Of a DNA stretch of 64,000 nucleotides, positions 28,438 through 41,136 are shown piece after piece. The stretch is from Mesodorylaimus sp. YZB2_4. Taxonomy: Eukaryota > Nematoda > Enoplea > Dorylaimida > Dorylaimidae. The notes beneath the pieces are model-generated. The model was not told the origin of the DNA. It did not search any database and saw only the letters and a list, made by a program, of their open reading frames with translations. The position numbers and the translations under genes were made by a program. The stretch's first letter is position 1; each line of letters starts with the position of its first letter. The stretch spans positions 372,001-436,000 of the forward strand of contig JASANH010000850.1 of assembly GCA_030248295.1 (NCBI GenBank), read 5' to 3'.

Positions 28438-30832
28438 ATGCCAGGAGCCACGGTAAGCCCTTTGCAATGTACTCGTGACCTAGCGGGTTAAGGCGTCTGC
28501 CTAGCACGCTGGGTGCGCACTTACAGGGGAGGGTTCGACTCCCCCTCAGTACAACATGATTGTCAAATATGTGTTCCTTAGCCCTCGAGTGCGCTGTTAT
28601 AGTGCTTGGCTATGGATAAAGTATGACATGACATGACACGACTCTATAAAGGGACGCCCTGACTTCGATCCGTGAAATGCCGTCCGACTGTTTGGCGGCA
28701 TACGAACATATTCCTACGCATTCCATATATGCTTAAAAGTCCTGCACATAGCATTATCCACCTCGTCGCTGCTCACTGTGAGGACACATAGCTATGTATA
28801 TACTTTTTGAAGCACAGCATCAGACCTACGAAATGATTTGATAACTTGTCTATTATAGACTCAGTACTACACTCAGCGTACAACAACAACCACGAGCACA
28901 CATACGAAACGTGGTCCTCGCTACGATGTAGTCGAAACACCATTGCCCGCAGCGCGAACCAAGGCCGTTACAGTGAAAGAAATGAACAGAATCCTCGATG
29001 ACGTCAAAGCTGAGGAAAGTGAGTATGATATTTGGAATTCGATAAATCTCAGTGATCCTATTCCTGCACTCTATGCAGGCAAGAATGTGGTTATCGATAC
29101 TTTGGCCGCCCTCGTCACTGACTGCAATGCCACGGCCGAGTACTTGAGGAGTCGTTCATCGTCCAGACAAAATCTGAATGAAATCGGAGACGAAGATGTA
29201 AGTAGGCCTGCTTGAGACTGCCCTCAGTTTTGATTTTCTCGACCAACAGGTCTAGCTTTTGCCTTCGAATGAAAACGGTGTTGGATCGCCACTTGTGCAC
29301 AGTCAATACCCTTAGATTAAACAGCCGTCAGCACCCGTGGCTAAAAGCAGACTCAACAAAGAACGCAAGAACAGCTGTTTTCAAATTCCAACACGATTTC
29401 AGCTCCTTTTTAAAAATTTTAGACTAGTTTCATATATCAAGTCAATGAGGCGGACAACTTGCGCTCGTACACGCCACCCACTCGAGCCACCATAACGGGT
29501 AAGTGCCTACAGAAGAGTCATTTTTGAAATTTGGCCATGTATTTTTTCATTGCATTGAGAGTAAGCTTACTACGTGGTCTCTTAAATTGAAAATGAGCCC
29601 CTGGAGCAAACGCGACATTGTGACTGAAAATGGCTAGTCAATAGCTCCTATTAGCTAACATGAGCGCCCTTCAATGAGTCACTGGCCTAGCCAATTAGCA
29701 CGACGCATTGGTCCTACAGATGTTATCATTCAAGCGAGAGTCCCGTGGACCAATACTCAATATGGACTCATTAATATCTAATCCATTTCCTTTGTCACTC
29801 TCAGAAACAAAACGACAAACCACGGTTCGTTCTCCGACATCGCCCGAGCCACCAGTCATTGTCGAGTACAAACTACGTCTTCATTCTCCATACGGAGCAG
29901 AACAACCACCGTTGCGTCGAAGACGTAAGTGGCCCATGGTTCTGGTGCACTCGTACAGGGACGTAATGAATGTTGTTTTGTCACTTTATACTCCAGCAGA
30001 CGACGAACGTCGGACTCCGAGTTTGGAACGCATGTACAATGAATTCGGTCTGGACACACCGCGAGAGTAAGTCAATTAGGTTGGCAAACAGTCTGTGCTA
30101 AATCTCGACTTTGACTAAATGCGGACTGGTTTTTGCCTTCATTCAAGTCATATCTATTCATTGGTTTGTGCGCCAATGCATAGTCAACATCAATTTTCCT
30201 CTTTTTGCAGTCGATCGGTCAGTCGCACCAGATCCGAAACACCCTCCTCGAGAAGACTCATTGTGTTGGAGGTAAGTAAACACGGTGCGGTGACAAACAC
30301 TCGCAGCTGGCACCCAGTCAATCAGTGTGCAGTTTGGGAAGAACAGGTAGTCGTTCCGCTGCTTTCTGCAAGTGGTTGCTTGCATTTTCTGTAATGGCTG
30401 ATGGTGAAAGTGAGAAAGTGAGTAGAACCATGACGAGAATTAATGATTGCGGGTAAGGGGAGCCTATGGTAGTGGTCTCTCAGGATGTGAAGAGCCCATC
30501 AATAGGTTGCCAAGCCATTTAGAACCCCATCATTTGTCCTTTCCTACTTACTTCATTAATTGCAGGAACCGAAAGACCGGGATGCCCCAATTTGTGCCTT
30601 TTGCGATCAAGCCATATACGGTCCGTGCTTGACGGCTCTGGCTCCGAACGCGAGAAAGGCGCAGAAATATCATCCGCCGCATTTTATCTGCACCTACTGC
30701 ACAAAACCCTTGAATCTAAAGGGCACTTATCGCGAACACCAGCGAAAGCCTTATTGTCATGACTGCTTCTATCGGCTCTTCAGTGGCCACGTCTACGAAG
30801 TGGACTCTACCCGCGCCAGCAGCCGAGTATAA
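28438..30832 (+). CDS. single-LIM-domain protein, about 294 aa
   Basis: Eight exons join in frame: 28438-28452, 28859-29018, 29079-29197, 29423-29498, 29805-29924, about 29997-30066, 30211-30271 and 30566-30832. The first 200 residues are Thr/Ser/Arg-rich and probably disordered, with phosphorylatable SPTSPEPP and RTRSETPSSRR segments. The C-terminal exon encodes one LIM domain, a double zinc finger for protein binding: CAFC ... HPPHFICTYC ... CHDCF. The spacing in the first zinc module is longer than usual because of an APNARKAQ insertion. The second module resembles paxillin/Zyxin-type LIMs (PYCHDCFYRLFS). LIM proteins of this type act at actin-linked adhesions or muscle attachments, but no PDZ or LD motif is evident, so the subfamily is open. 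Intron 1 contains a SINE 18 bp after the donor. Confidence 0.8.
28471..28638 (+). repeat. tRNA-derived SINE (family A) in intron 1 of the LIM gene
   Basis: The A box CGTGACCTAGCGGGTTAAGG and B box GGTTCGACTCC are present, and the tail CCCTCGAGTGCGC ... GGATAAAGTATGACATGACA is nearly identical to that of the copy at 19630-19780. A short insertion (ATGATTGTCAAAT) before TGTTCCTTAG distinguishes it. It lies in the sense orientation. Confidence 0.85.
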
Positions 30833-31115
30833 GCACACGATAACTTCTCCAGCAATGATCAAAACTTCCGCTTTTCTGTGTCAGCAATATTTTGATGATG
30901 TCTATACTGCCTTTAGTAAGGCAGTATGGTCGTTTATGTCGAGTGTTATGCTGCGGGAATCGACTTTACTCATTCTCCAGCAGATGTTGATTTCCGATTT
31001 TAGATAAGGTGCATGGCTTTTAGAGATCCGACTGTAGTACCCATTGTATGTTCTGAATAATGTTTTTCTAGACCGGAAACGTGGAATTCTTTGCCCTCCT
31101 CCTGTGTTATCCGGC

Positions 31116-31121
31116 AATAAA
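31116..31121 (+). promoter_or_regulatory. polyadenylation signal of the LIM gene
   Basis: An AATAAA hexamer lies 284 bp after the LIM stop codon and 200 bp before the next gene's start. Confidence 0.5.
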
Positions 31122-31319
31122 GTGACTAGTCTGAAGGGTCAGATGGCTAATGACAGGTCAGAAAGGAAACACACGCTGGTTAACAAGAGTTAATCGCTCT
31201 CCGAAAATGGTCGTGCGGCAAACGGAAATGTAGGAAGGCGGACTTACGAGGAAACTGAAAGCCAAGATTGAGCAGTGATGTGATGTTAGGGTCAGACAAG
31301 GCTCCATAGTACACAGTTT

Positions 31320-32486
31320 ATGTATCACTGGAATATCATACTCCTCATTTTCACTTTGCATCATGTGAAAAGTAAGTGAACTAGTTGTTCTTCTAAAACG
31401 AGTGCGTGTTATAAGACCAATTTTGAATATCTGAATTAGCACCCGAATGGCGCTGTCTTAACGTACCGTGAATCCTCACTTGTTACTCAGGGGCTTTAAG
31501 TGAGGGGCTTATAGAATAACCAACAGGCCTGTACAAAAGTGCCTATTATTATAGGACCCAGTGCCTGCAATCTGGATAACCTAATAAGGCACCTTTTTAG
31601 CGATAACAATGAAAATAAAAGGAATGGCAAAATTCAAAAATGTATAGTACACATATTTCACATACTGTGTAACCCGGGGATATAAGTGAGGCATAAAGGA
31701 TTTAAAATGGGCGAGGATTATGCGAAGGGGATACAAGCGGGATTTGCTTTTTATAACTTCTGAATGACTCGCTTTCTAGATATCACGAGCGCCAAAACAC
31801 CGATTAAATGCTATTTCTGCAGTCACTCAGCTGCCGACGACGCTAGCGAAGATGACACCGATTTGACCTGTATGAACAGAACAGAGTTTTTCAACGACCC
31901 CAATTATGTGCGTGAATGTGCACTGACGCAACCATACTGTAAAGTAAGCGCTAAAACTTTTGTGGGGCACGCGCTCAATCGCTTTTTTTATAATATCCTC
32001 TTGTCCATGCAGAGGAGCGGGAGTCTACTCGAGAATCCAACTTTTGAGGATTAAATATCGAGAGTACGCTACTTTCATGAAGTAATCACCTTATCTGTGG
32101 TGCACCTATCAAGAAAAAACTGCGAAACAAAGCTGGCTAGGGACCAGAGCTGGGATTTGTCACACATTAGCTTCATGGCAGTGAAGTTCTACTTCATGCT
32201 CCCGACTTACATATGAGTTAGTTACCGACTCCACCTTCAGGCCATAGTCACCCTGCGGAACCACGTATTTCTCAGCATCGCCAGAGAATGTGAACGAAAG
32301 TGCGTGCCCGCCTGCGTCTTGAATGGATATGGCATCATGGACACCATCTGCACGTCATGCTGCAACGCTTCGCTCTGCAACGATTGGGACTCAATTCAGT
32401 TTTACAACAGTGACCAAAGATGTATTCTAGATGGCACCCTCTTCGGTGTGTCCTTCGTGCTGACTGCGAGACTAGCGATGTGGTGA
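31320..32486 (+). CDS. Ly6/uPAR three-finger protein, secreted and probably GPI-anchored
   Basis: Three exons (31320-31371, 31780-31943, 32241-32486) join in phase into a 153-aa protein. Exon 1 encodes a signal peptide (MYHWNIILLIFTLHHVK). The mature part starts with IKCYFCSHSA, the usual LxCYxC opening of Ly6 domains. It has the family's closing CCNASLCND motif, with about ten cysteines for the three-finger disulfide core. A C-terminal hydrophobic stretch (GTLFGVSFVLTARLAMW) without a basic cytoplasmic tail suggests GPI attachment. Ly6 proteins act at the cell surface, many as modulators of receptors or ion channels; the partner here is unknown. The junction between exons 1 and 2 is supported by matching phase (1+2). 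Confidence 0.82.
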
Positions 32487-32811
32487 ATGCGGATGCTAGA
32501 GCAGGATACTTAACAGGAGTGTATCCTGACGACCGATGGTATCGGTTCCCACACAGCAGCAGGTGTGCAACGGTCTTGAAAACAGGCCCGCACACAAATA
32601 TATCAGAGACATAAAAACCTCACAATGAAAAATATCAGTCAATGCAGTGTGACTGAACAACCAGCCAATGCATCACCATCCTGCCTACAGTAGGTGATCG
32701 GGGCTGTGGAAAGTCTGAAGTCCACTTCTCGTCAGCCCGCTCTTGGACTCCATTAATATCGACCATAAGAGACCAGAGCACCCTATGTACAGTCCACACA
32801 GGTCTCACTCT

Positions 32812-33192
32812 TCACTCGACCACCACCATTTCGCTCGCTGGCTTTGATGGCGGAGCATGTCTGATCACACTGACCCGGATTGTCCGATTTATTTCGGACT
32901 GCTGTTGCCTCGGCCCACCATTCCCGCTATCCCGATCACTTTGGCTCGTTTGCGTCTTGTCCCAAGCGCCAGAATAAGGTTTACTTCTTGCCAGAGCACC
33001 AGTCGACATGCGACTGGCCGATCGAGTCGAATGGCTTGGATGTTGGGCCGCAATTTGAAAACACGGTTCGATCGCTCTCATGATTTCATTGAATAAGGCT
33101 TCGTCCTCCTGCATCTTCATTTCGACCACTCGCCTCCGGTCGATCAGTTTCCTCGGTTGATCCTCGACTTGTGAACTAGCCATATCTAACAT
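32812..33192 (-). CDS. hypothetical 126-aa protein
   Basis: A single-exon ATG-to-stop frame gives a hydrophilic protein. It has a charged helical N-terminal half (RRRVVEMKMQEDEALFNEIM) and a basic, Ser/Gln-rich C-terminal half. There is no signal peptide, TM segment or recognised motif. It lies tail-to-tail with the Ly6 gene and in the same orientation as HLTF further right, with about 850 bp between them. I do not recognise a family. Length and helical amphipathicity support it being real, but a spurious frame cannot be excluded. Confidence 0.5.
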   Translation of the reverse strand: MLDMASSQVEDQPRKLIDRRRVVEMKMQEDEALFNEIMRAIEPCFQIAAQHPSHSTRSASRMSTGALARSKPYSGAWDKTQTSQSDRDSGNGGPRQQQSEINRTIRVSVIRHAPPSKPASEMVVVE

Positions 33193-34045
33193 ACAGGGCT
33201 CGGAGTCACGGGCAATCTGCCTCAGTTACATCGAAAGAGCGACTGACGAAGACTTTGCCTCCGTTTCATCGTCAGCAAATCTTCGTACGACTTGTGGGCG
33301 GACGAAAATCGGATTTCACATGCGTTTGTCCATATTCTGAAAAAAGGAAACCAGATTTCAGATCGCCTCGAGCCAACTGGGCGTCGCCCACCTTTACAGC
33401 GTAATGACTAGGCCTACAATGCTACTGTTCGAAGAAAGGATGCCCTCGGGCTGTGCAAATACTTGGCCGTGTTTAGGGCGAAACCAAAAGTCATCAGTTC
33501 ATCATCAATTGCGATTGAAATATGACGCGAATCATTCACGGCCAGATTTTACCAGTCGACTCTAGTTTTCTGCGGGATACGCCCAACGAGAGCAAAATCC
33601 GTTTTCCAAAAGGAAACTTTTTAGCCCGAGGCCAAAGCAAAGCAAGGTTTATTAGACTGTAAATAACAGTTTCCAGCACGCCGATCAGGCCCCTTAACCA
33701 AGAAGTCAACATCCATAACTCACTTCCTAAATACGAAAACACAACAGAACAAATGTATTACGCATCATATGGATTTTCCCTTATTTACGCAACAAACCAA
33801 CGCAAAAAGAAAAAAGGCAATCCGAAGAAATCGTTCCACGTACATCACATGGGCATAACACTGCACCTTATAACGAAAAAACATCATTTCTCTCAAATCC
33901 AAACGGAAAATTCGAACATTCAAAAAAAACCAGTCGCCATCGAGTAAGCCTTAGCAAAAAAATTACCAAACCGAACCCTTACTTGCGAAAAAAAACTTAC
34001 TGGAGCCTAAAAGTCTTAAGTAATTAACTCGAATTTCCCACCCGT
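33193..34045. other. intergenic region downstream of HLTF
   Basis: No coding signal was found. The right part is presumably HLTF 3' UTR and the left part the promoter of the small hypothetical gene. A and T runs are frequent. Confidence 0.4.
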
Positions 34046-37000
34046 TTACGACAGCAAAGCCCGCACTTGATTGATAAGTTCCTTCTCATCTCGTTTCTTC
34101 TTATTTCCACCGAACGCTTCCACCATCAGCACACGCTTCTTCTCTTGCAACTCCAACATACGTTCTTCGATAGTATTGCCAACAATGAACTAAAAGCAAT
34201 AAGTTGCAAGCGATTTATTCACACGAAACTCTTAGCTGCTTACTTTGGTTATCGTCACATCTTTGGTTTGTCCGAGACGATGGCACCGATCGAAACATTG
34301 CTCTTCAACCGCCGGATTCCAAGCCTGAAACAATTCAGTGCGCATTAGGTGTTTTCCAGGACATATCCCTTGAGTCATCTCATACTGGATCCATCAAGAA
34401 TACTTTCGTAGCTGCCGTCAAATTGATTCCAACGCCACCGGCTTTCATTGACAGCAAGAAGATCGTTGGAGTTCCGGGGGCCGTCGCTTGAAACGAACGC
34501 ACAGCATCAGAACGCTCGACAGCACTCATGGTACCATCCAAACGAGTGAAAATAAAGTTGGCAGTTCTAAATGCATTAAAATGGATAATGATTTTAAAAG
34601 AGCATTTTAGCTGTAACTTACATCAACGGCTTTTCGATAACATCCAAAAATGACGTGAACTGTGACACTACGATGCTTTTGATTGTCGGATCTTCTTGGC
34701 GTAAACGCAACAAATGAGTCATAAGCGCATCGACCTGTAAAAACCTTTGCTTATCAAATATAAAGAAGCAAATTAAATCCTGCCTACCTTTACGCTACTG
34801 TGCCATTCGTCTTCCTTAGAGCCAGTATCTTTTTCACTCGAATCTTCTTTAGCAGGCGCTTCAACTAACTGAGCCGGCTCGAGTACTCCGCGACATAATG
34901 GGCATTTAGCATCCTGTCAAAAGCTAGTTGCTAGCAATCACAGGGTTCCCACCAGGCTGATACGATAAATTCAAAGGAGGTTTTAGAGGATTGAGAGCAG
35001 AATTCTTCTAAATTTCAAGGAGATTTTGAAAACATTTTTTTGCCAAACAGGTCACAAAAGTAATTTTTCGGTCCTGAAGTCTCACTTATGTATACTCTAC
35101 CGCTGAAGGCTATTTACATACATAATAATACAAAATAAATGCAAAATTATTGCTTTCCTTCTTTAGTTTTTTTTGGGTTAGGCCCCTTGACGCCCCAGCT
35201 CCCCACAGGACTTTCAACCTGTTTAGATTACAGCAGGCCAACAGTCATAATCTGATGAGCGAGCCCGTGAGGCGAACAGCTCTCACGAGTGCAAATAGCG
35301 TGCTTATGCCTATATATACAGAATCCCCATGCCGCAATGTTGGGATTAGGATCCCGATACTAGTCGAACTGAATTGAACCAATCTTCCCACCCATCGTTT
35401 CAGCTGGTCAGTTTGGCCGGCGCTGGAAGCATTGCTTTTTCACAGTGAATATTTGCTATGGGGATGGGAAGGGTCCAATGAAGTGGACATCAATTTTTTT
35501 GGGGGTAGACAAAACGGATGGCTACTTCCCTCTGTGTCCACCTCCACATGAGGGCATCCTGTACCAGCACCAACACACCAGGATGTACCGGGCGAGAACG
35601 GAGGATCCTTCCCGGCTGGTGTCTGGGAACCAGTTTGCTGGTCCTCTACTCGTTCTACGGTACCAAGTAAGTCGCCCAGAGCAAGGTGTGCAAGGCCAGC
35701 TGAAGTGACTTACTAAAGTGCCATCCTCAGCCGGAACAGAAGTGGGTCCTCCTGGTCAAGGTTTTGGGCCAGCGCCTCAAACCAACTGAGCCAACGCGGC
35801 TCCTAAAAAGTATTGGATCCTACTTATCTCTTCAAGCCCGCAAAGCGAGATTGCAGGCCAGGTCGTTTCTTAGCATGCTTCCAAACCATAAATCCTGATC
35901 CCGATGCCAACGTTTAGGCACTAAGATTCAGCATTTAATCATGAGGCGAAATCGTGGTAGGATTAAGGTACTGTTTGTTTCTTAAAGCATGAAGCAGCAA
36001 TTCTAGGGGGGGGGGGGGGGGCGCTAGCTTGGCTTATCTGTGTTCAGGCCTTTATCGCCTGACTGCGTATTCAGTGACAGATTTCCATTTATCCAGAACA
36101 TATATAATGATCGATCAATCAGAAAGAGAAATTTCAAAACAGCTGTACGTACGATTGAAAAGTGCGCTTGAATAGGGAAAAAGGGTCATACGAGAAAACG
36201 CAAAAAACCTTGACCCTGATTCGGAAGAAGGTACTCGCTCTTTTTTTCGGTACCTACGCTTCTTATTCAATTCTCATATTTCCCTTGGCAACTGATTTCT
36301 CTCGAATATCTAGCGCCAATTAAATTATTTTCTTACAGCATGTCACAGAGATCATGATCCAAATCAGAAAAGCCGAATTTTAGAGGACTTGCCTACTTTG
36401 AGGAGGATTAGAGGATTTAGGGGAGGGTATTGAAATCAGAGGAGGTTTTAGAGGATTTAAAGGGCGGTGGGAACCCTGAATCAGCAACTGATGAATGTAA
36501 AAATCCCCTAACCTGACGGGCACGAATCCAATCATTAATACATTCACGGCAGTAATAATGTTTGCAAGTTGGATTGATAACGGCACGAATAGGCGGATTA
36601 TCGAAACATATTGGGCAGCTTTCAGAATCAGGAGCTTCGATTAATTTTAACAGCAAGTGAGCCAATTCACGATTTCGGTCTTGCTCAGCGGCAGCAGCAG
36701 CAGCACCGCCATCTTCGTCCACCGCAGCTGGGAAATGATATCAGACATGAAATAAAATTCCCATAGGAAGAGCATGTACTTACCAAGTCCAAGTTCTCGC
36801 GCTTTCTGAGCCGCTTTACGAACCAAATACGGATGGCAACACAGCTGACGCAAACGCATCAATATAGCCAAAACTTGAGCATAATGATGCAAAAACGTTC
36901 CTTCTGCTATGTACCTAAAACGCCCTTACTTTCAATAGACCGAATGCCAACTTTTGTGTCCTGACCACTTACCGATTTACCGTCAATCGGCCTTCCGCCA

Positions 37001-40000
37001 GCATGACATCGTACAACATTCGCTCATCATCCGACAAATCCAACGTTTCCTGCAGCATAACCCTTGGTGGTAATGACACCAATGGCTTGCCTGGTTCAAT
37101 CTCTTGCGTTTTCGTCCGACGCATGGCTGTTGCAACCATTAAAGCTCGAATGCATCTAGAAGCAATTACATCAAGCCTAGATATATTTCTGTCTTTCGTA
37201 CAACGTTTACTTAAAACCATAGCCATGCCCTTTGGTTATCGGTCGCTCAACGCACTGACGCCAAAACACACGTTGATCGAGTGGTTTCACCCGCAAAAAT
37301 CTGACGATGCTCCACAAATCCAAAAGGCGGTTTTGGATCGGAGTGCCTGAAAGAAGACACACTGAAAATAGATTTCGTCAAAAAGTAAAGACAAATTTAC
37401 ATACCAGTCAACGCCCATCGGCGACGAGCTTTCAAATCGCATGCAGCTTTAGACATCTGCGCAAGTGGATTTCGAATAATATGCGCCTCGTCCAAAACAA
37501 CGCGCAACCAATCGATTTCGAACAACGGATCTTTCTTGCGCTGTAATAAAAAATACTTCAACTGACCTGATCATACCTTCGCAAAAAAGGCGAAGAATAC
37601 CTTCCAAGCCGAAGTCATAGTTTGGAATGTCGTAATAACGATGTCCATTTTTTTCAGCTCTGACGCAGGCAAAAGATTGTTTCCATATTGGCGATGAATC
37701 CTCAAGTATGGTACCGCATCTGGATGGAAGTGCTGCTCGATTTGATCCTAAATGTGAAAATTTTAGATGACCACAACACACGGCCAAAAATAACCTACGT
37801 TTGAAGGCGAAAGAAATATGGGTGGGAAATACAAACTGCTTCCACCCTCAAAATGAATATGATTCAAGACGTACCTCCCAGTTTTGCATCACCGACATCG
37901 GGCACACAATCAAAGTTCCACGGGGCTCCATCGAGAAATCTTCTGGTTTTTCAAAATCAAAATCTAAAAAATAAATCGGCTGAGTTTCCGTCAGCCCTCT
38001 CTTGCATAGTACTTACTGCTATCTTCCAACTTATTTGATGAAATTGATGCATTCTTCTCGTCCAGTATTGGGATGTCATCCCAATCATCCCCACCAGCCG
38101 CATTCGTCTCTGTCAAATCCTCGGAAGTTTCCACGACTATTTCTGCACAAAACCGAATATGTACATAAGACACAATTTAAACATATCGCCATGACAATGA
38201 ATATACCTTGTATTACAGGAGGAGCAGAAGCCCCGTCATTGAAAAATTCGTAGTCACTGTCGTCGCTATCCATTACGCGTCGAGAAGCTACTTTGAACCG
38301 TTTCGATGGCGGCCTGAAAAACAAGGTTACAGAGGACATTTTCAAACAGTTAAGGAAGGATGCACGCTAACTGAGCTGGTTGTTTAGTTTCTTTCGTTTT
38401 CGTGCCTATAAAGCAACCAAATATGTTACATATACCAATTCACAATACTTGATGTACTAGCATTACTTGCTCCCACGCATTCCACATCACTATCCGAATC
38501 GCCTGCATCAGTTGTCTTATCTATAAATACAATAGTGTTCAGACGTGATCCGTATTAAAACCGCTAAAAAGAGCTGCATATACCTTCGCTTTTAATCTTC
38601 GTAGAAATGCCTAAGGGCGATGATGATCCTGAAGCAGAACGCTCTCTTGCCTCCCGCAGTTTCTTAAATATTCGCTCGCAAGTTGATGACACTGGGCGAG
38701 GAGACTCCGGCTGACTGGGAGTTTTCAAAACGAGAGTTGAAAAACGTTTCCGTTTCTTCGATGACAAGGCCTGGCGGGTTTTTGTCGATGATAATTTTGA
38801 TACACAGGCCTTTCGTAGCTTGATTGGTTTTCCGTCGGGTCCATTGGTTGCGATCAACGAGATGACCTCCAAAGTTTTTCCCAATCCCATATCATCAGCT
38901 AGCATTCCTAAAATGAGACGTCAGACGTCCTTAACGTCAGACATTAGAAATCGGCTTATTAAATATTACCTCCACGCAACATATCTGGCCGACGACCCGT
39001 CACCAATCCCGTTAAAGAATTTTTGTAAACAGTACGACCAGCACCACTGCGCACTTCCTGCCAAAAAGGAGGCAGGTCTTCATCGTTTTCACGCTTCATC
39101 ATCCAAGCCAGTGCCTGTTTCTGGTGCAAGAATAGCGGAGTGGCAATGAGCTAGAAAAATAATCAGCGCCTGGTCACGAATGAAGGTAACAAATCTATAC
39201 TAACACCACCTTAGCCGGTTCCGTGTACAAAAACTTGTCATCAGCACGCAACGTCTCGAACAATTTATCCAACTCTTTGCTCATCTAAAATTTACTGCCA
39301 TAAACTGGCAAATTGCGGTCAAAATACAAGAAAAGAAACTGCATGCCTCTTCCGAATTCAACGTCTTCGTGACGGAGGAATAAGAATATTCAGCCAGAGC
39401 TTTTTCATCGGCCTTCCCGCTTTCCATTGCTTCAAACTGGCTCAACGAGCCGTGGCCCTTGTTAATTTCTTTATCAGACAGCGGGTAGCCGTATTTGGCC
39501 ATGGCGCTTCTCACTTGCTCGGCGTTTTCAGCGCGTCCATAAAAAGCCAAATCGACTGGCATTTGGAATGTGTTTTTGTTAGTAGGAGCGACTCTAAAAT
39601 GGATTATAATTTGAGGCAATTCAGATAGCATGTAAAAGAGGTTCGTACCCTTCAACACGAGCCAATTTCTTGTCCATAACTTCCGCTAATGCTCTTGCAG
39701 TTTCACGCTTGATGTGTCCGATTTGGGACCCCATCGAATTATCGACGCGGACAGCATTACGATCATATTTATTTTGAGGCTCACGGACCAACTGAACCAA
39801 TTCACCACGGTTGATCTAAAGAATGATTGTGCGCATATCAAATTTCTCCCACTCAAAACAAACCCTTACTTCTCCATCGTAGTAACGTAAACCAACTATT
39901 TCTCCTCGCATGGAGCCAAGAAACTGTTCGTTTTCAATATCGATTACATCATCCATTTCTCCGCTTTCAGCAGTTTCCTCGTCATCATTTTCGAGATCGC

Positions 40001-40457
40001 TGTCCCTAAAAACTTATTTTCTATTTCGAGGTGCAAATTTCAATATTGGCAAATATGTAACAAAACCTATCGCAGCCCAGCCCAAGTGAGGAAAGAGAAC
40101 TGGCCGCCCCCTCATTAAATAATGGAAAGAGATGGAGAATAACCTTATAGAGGACTAAAACACAGTGGGAATCGCGGACTACATAGGCAGGCAAGGCTAT
40201 ATACATATAGGACTAAGCTCAAAAAATTTTGTGATGAATACAAGAACTTACTCTTCGTCATAGCGGCGAGCGTAGTTTCCAAATCCGTGTAACTGAAAGC
40301 CAAGCGCACTTCCACGACTAGCGAAAGGGAAGACCGAACGCCCTCTTCCGCGCCCACGGCCAACAATTGGTGTTCCAGGATGAGTTACTGGAGCTTGAGA
40401 CGCTCCGCGTCCCCGTCCGCGACCGCGAGAATTATCGGCAGATTTATTTCGTGGCAT
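34046..40457 (-). CDS. HLTF: HLTF-like SNF2 helicase / RING E3 ubiquitin ligase
   Basis: This is a multi-exon minus-strand gene, ATG at 40455-40457 and stop at 34046-34048. HLTF/Rad5 proteins remodel stalled replication forks and poly-ubiquitinate PCNA in the nucleus. Domains in order: an RG-rich N-terminus with GRGRGRG repeats; a HIRAN DNA-3'-end-binding domain (about 39560-39960; [18 protein letters not shown]); the SNF2 ATPase, with P-loop [13 protein letters not shown] near 38880 and DEAH box near 37485; a C3HC4 RING ([14 protein letters not shown] ... CRECINDW at 36513-36640, completed by CPLC near 34905); and the helicase C-terminal lobe ([10 protein letters not shown] near 34280). It ends in an acidic/basic helix. 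Most introns are about 50 bp. The intron that splits the RING (34914-36512) is 1.6 kb because a 1,538-bp inverted-repeat element occupies it. Confidence 0.93.
34941..36478. mobile_element. non-autonomous DNA transposon-like insertion with 13-bp terminal inverted repeats
   Basis: CAGGGTTCCCACC at 34941-34953 is matched by its exact reverse complement at 36466-36478. The dinucleotide-level flanks share AATCA on each side (34936-34940 and 36479-36483), a likely 5-bp target duplication. Subterminal GGAGGTTTTAGAGGATT motifs occur near both ends. There is no transposase frame. The CAGGG terminus recalls hAT elements, but hAT makes 8-bp duplications, so the superfamily is uncertain. The interior holds SINE-like sequences (35165-35803) and a G run (about 36006-36021), so it may be a nested composite. 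Confidence 0.7.
35165..35803 (-). repeat. SINE-like sequences nested in the HLTF intron element
   Basis: On the minus strand, GCCGCGTTGGCTCAGTTGGT at the right end looks like a tRNA-type A box. At the left end, GGGGAGCTGGGGCGTCAAGG runs into an A-rich tail that matches the fragment at 10622-10690. Within it, 35521-35600 (CCCTCTGTGTCCACC ... GAGGGCATCCTG) resembles family B copies at 21885 and 42245. Whether this is one element or several nested ones is not clear. Confidence 0.5.
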
Positions 40458-41136
40458 TGTAAACGATTATCAAATCTACTAATCGCTTGTCGCGAATAAA
40501 TTTGTACTTTTGGAAAAAAGGTAGATAACAAGCAGCGCTTGTCACAGGATATTGCGAAAAGCCACTCAAAACAAAACAAAACAAAGCAAAGACACAAAAC
40601 GCCAGTTTTCGCGCCAAAGGGTTTCTGGCGCACACTAGTCAATATTACAGTATGACACTCCTGAATTCTGTAAAACGCGCTAATTTCAAATTTTATATGT
40701 TGGAGAGAATATAACTCGCCAGTGCAATGCGCTTCGGACTACACTCCATGTTCTTAGAAGATTCAGCATCAAATAAAAATTTAAAAATTTTTTCCCATAA
40801 CGGTGGTACTGTTAGTATGCAGTGCACATGGCAGTAAGCAAACTACCTAAGCAAACGGGTCAAGGCAAAACTTTTCTAATGTACGCACATTTGTCAATAG
40901 AGTGCACCTTTGTTTGCAGAGTCTGGTCCCTCCCTCGTATATATGCATGATTCCCCAAGTCGAATACAGCTCAAGGTCAAATGCGCCAGTCAAAGTGGCC
41001 CGTGGTTTCTTTCGTTGCTTCGAGCATCAGTGTCGCTCGAAAACGGACTGTACTCTACTGTTGCGTTGCCCGTTTGCAACACGCGTAGGTGTGCGTTAGA
41101 GTGGTCCCCACGATTCTTACCTGTCATCCTTTGAGC
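40458..41136. other. divergent promoter region between HLTF and the four-TM gene
   Basis: HLTF reads leftward and the four-TM gene rightward, so this 680-bp stretch should hold both promoters. A good acceptor (TTTGTTTGCAG, about 40910-40920) suggests the four-TM gene has an upstream non-coding exon. No coding signal was found. Confidence 0.45.
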
